Assembly: GCA_020632655.1 (NCBI GenBank)
Contig: JACKFD010000003.1
Span: forward strand, 186,001-250,000
From: Spirochaetaceae bacterium
Lineage (GTDB): Bacteria > Myxococcota_A > UBA9160 > UBA4427
Length of the DNA stretch: 64,000 nt
Direction of reading: 5' to 3'
In this document: piece by piece, positions 63,233-64,000 of the stretch
How the letters are laid out: every line of letters begins with the position of its first letter
Numbering within the stretch: position 1 is the stretch's first letter
Position numbers and translations under genes: made by a program
The notes under the pieces: model-generated
What the model was told of the DNA's origin: nothing
Databases searched by the model: none
Seen by the model: only the letters and a program-made list of their open reading frames with translations

Positions 63233-64000
63233 CTACTCCTCGAGGTCGCCCTGCGGCGGGAGCGTGCCGAAGCGGCCGTGATGCGCTGCGGCCTTGATGA
63301 AGTCGCGGTTCAGGTCCGAGATGAAGCGGACCGGGATCTCCTTGGGACAGGCCGCGGCGCACTCGTAGTGGTTCGTGCAGGCGCCGAAGCCCTCGCGGTC
63401 CATCGCCTCGACGAGATTGATCGTGCGGCGCGTGCGTTCGGGCTGGCCCTGGGGCAGGCGCGCGAAGTGCTGGGTCTTCGCGGCGACGAAGAGCATCGCC
63501 GAGGCGTTCGGGCAGGCCGCCACGCAGGCGCCGCAGCCGATGCACTCCGCGGCCTGGAACGCGACGTCGGCGTCGTGCTTCGCGACGGGGATCGAGTTCG
63601 CGTCGGGGGCGGAGCCCGTGTTGATCGAGACGTAGCCACCGGCCTGCACGACGCGGTCGAGGGCGCGACGGTCGACGACGAGGTCGCGGATCACGGGGAA
63701 GGCCTTCGCACGCCAGGGCTCGATCGTGATCGTCGCGCCGTCCTTGAAGTGGCGCATGTGGAGCTGGCAGGCGGTCGTCGCACGCTCGGGGCCGTGGGGC
63801 ACGCCGTCGATCACGAGCGAGCACATCCCGCAGATGCCCTCGCGGCAGTCGTGGTCGAAGGCGACCGGCTCCTCGCCCGAGACGATCAGATCCTCGTTCA
63901 GCACGTCGAGCATCTCGAGGAAGGACATGTCGGGGCTCACGTCCTCGACCCGGTACTCGACCATGCGCCCGGTCTCTTCGGCCCGGGCCTGACGCCAGAC
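63233..64000 (-). CDS. sdhB: Succinate dehydrogenase iron-sulfur subunit (5' end beyond the window)
   Basis: The iron-sulfur subunit that passes electrons from the flavoprotein to quinone. Seen: [2Fe-2S] cysteines in DCREGICGMCSL and ATTACQL, [4Fe-4S] in CIGCGACVAACP, and a further cluster in CAAACPKEIPV. An ATG at 63964 looks like a start, but the frame stays open to the window edge and reads VWRQARAEETGR before MVEYRVEDVSPDMSF, as expected for the family's N-terminus. The true start therefore lies outside. Related FAD and membrane subunits are probably upstream on this strand. Confidence 0.9.
   Translation of the reverse strand, partial: VWRQARAEETGRMVEYRVEDVSPDMSFLEMLDVLNEDLIVSGEEPVAFDHDCREGICGMCSLVIDGVPHGPERATTACQLHMRHFKDGATITIEPWRAKAFPVIRDLVVDRRALDRVVQAGGYVSINTGSAPDANSIPVAKHDADVAFQAAECIGCGACVAACPNASAMLFVAAKTQHFARLPQGQPERTRRTINLVEAMDREGFGACTNHYECAAACPKEIPVRFISDLNRDFIKAAAHHGRFGTLPPQGDLEE

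Overview
The window is about 64 kb of very GC-rich, densely packed bacterial DNA with 50 protein genes called (one running off the right edge) and no RNA gene seen. Lipoprotein signals, outer-membrane barrel proteins ending in aromatic residues, apolipoprotein N-acyltransferase, a TRAP transporter and sigma-54 regulation point to a Gram-negative organism. GC content and gene mix (acyl-CoA enzymes, DUF3604, PEP-CTERM protein) suggest a deltaproteobacterial-type lineage such as Myxococcota or Binatota relatives. That placement is inference; no marker gene here settles it.

Region 1 (1-16 kb) is mostly housekeeping: NDP-forming acyl-CoA synthetase, ACT regulator, winged-helix regulator, TerB-like protein, DUF1295 membrane enzyme, AMP-forming acyl-CoA ligase, a ClpP paralogue with an altered catalytic triad, an Rrf2/HesB iron-sulfur pair divergent from moaA, a DUF3604 lipoprotein, an HDOD protein, a short hairpin-bearing tandem repeat, an EthD-like protein and a D-threonine-aldolase-like enzyme. 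Region 2 (15.6-26.6 kb, minus strand) holds MAPEG, SixA-like phosphatase, a complete TRAP transporter, an HtrA protease, a phosphotransferase, a selD-oxidoreductase fusion and ilvD. Region 3 (26.8-36.3 kb) holds an outer-membrane protein, a dienelactone hydrolase, lnt with an internal triplication, a membrane histidine kinase, two secreted proteins and a sigma-54 activator.

Region 4 (36.3-54 kb) is the most notable part. Two plus-strand operons, 36449-45115 and 47111-53954, are almost fully translationally coupled. Each is preceded by a good sigma-54 (-24/-12) promoter, and the two upstream regions share further short words. The first encodes a receiver-only regulator, three glycosyltransferases, an ABC exporter and two small-molecule kinases. 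The second encodes a PEP-CTERM protein, a lipoprotein, a histidine phosphatase, a glycosyltransferase fusion and a third kinase. An alginate-export-type outer-membrane protein lies between them. Together they look like a co-regulated system for making and exporting a glycan or glycoconjugate. No polymerase, flippase or exosortase is in the window.

Region 5 (54-64 kb) has a secreted repeat protein behind two identical-arm 19-bp palindromes, an outer-membrane protein, an SGNH hydrolase with TPRs, a DUF6502/DUF5666 pair whose second member carries the same Asp-Arg-Ser-Gly-rich tail type as the repeat protein, a BtuF-like binding protein, a second protein with a sorting-like C-terminus, an ATP-grasp ligase, and the 3' part of sdhB.
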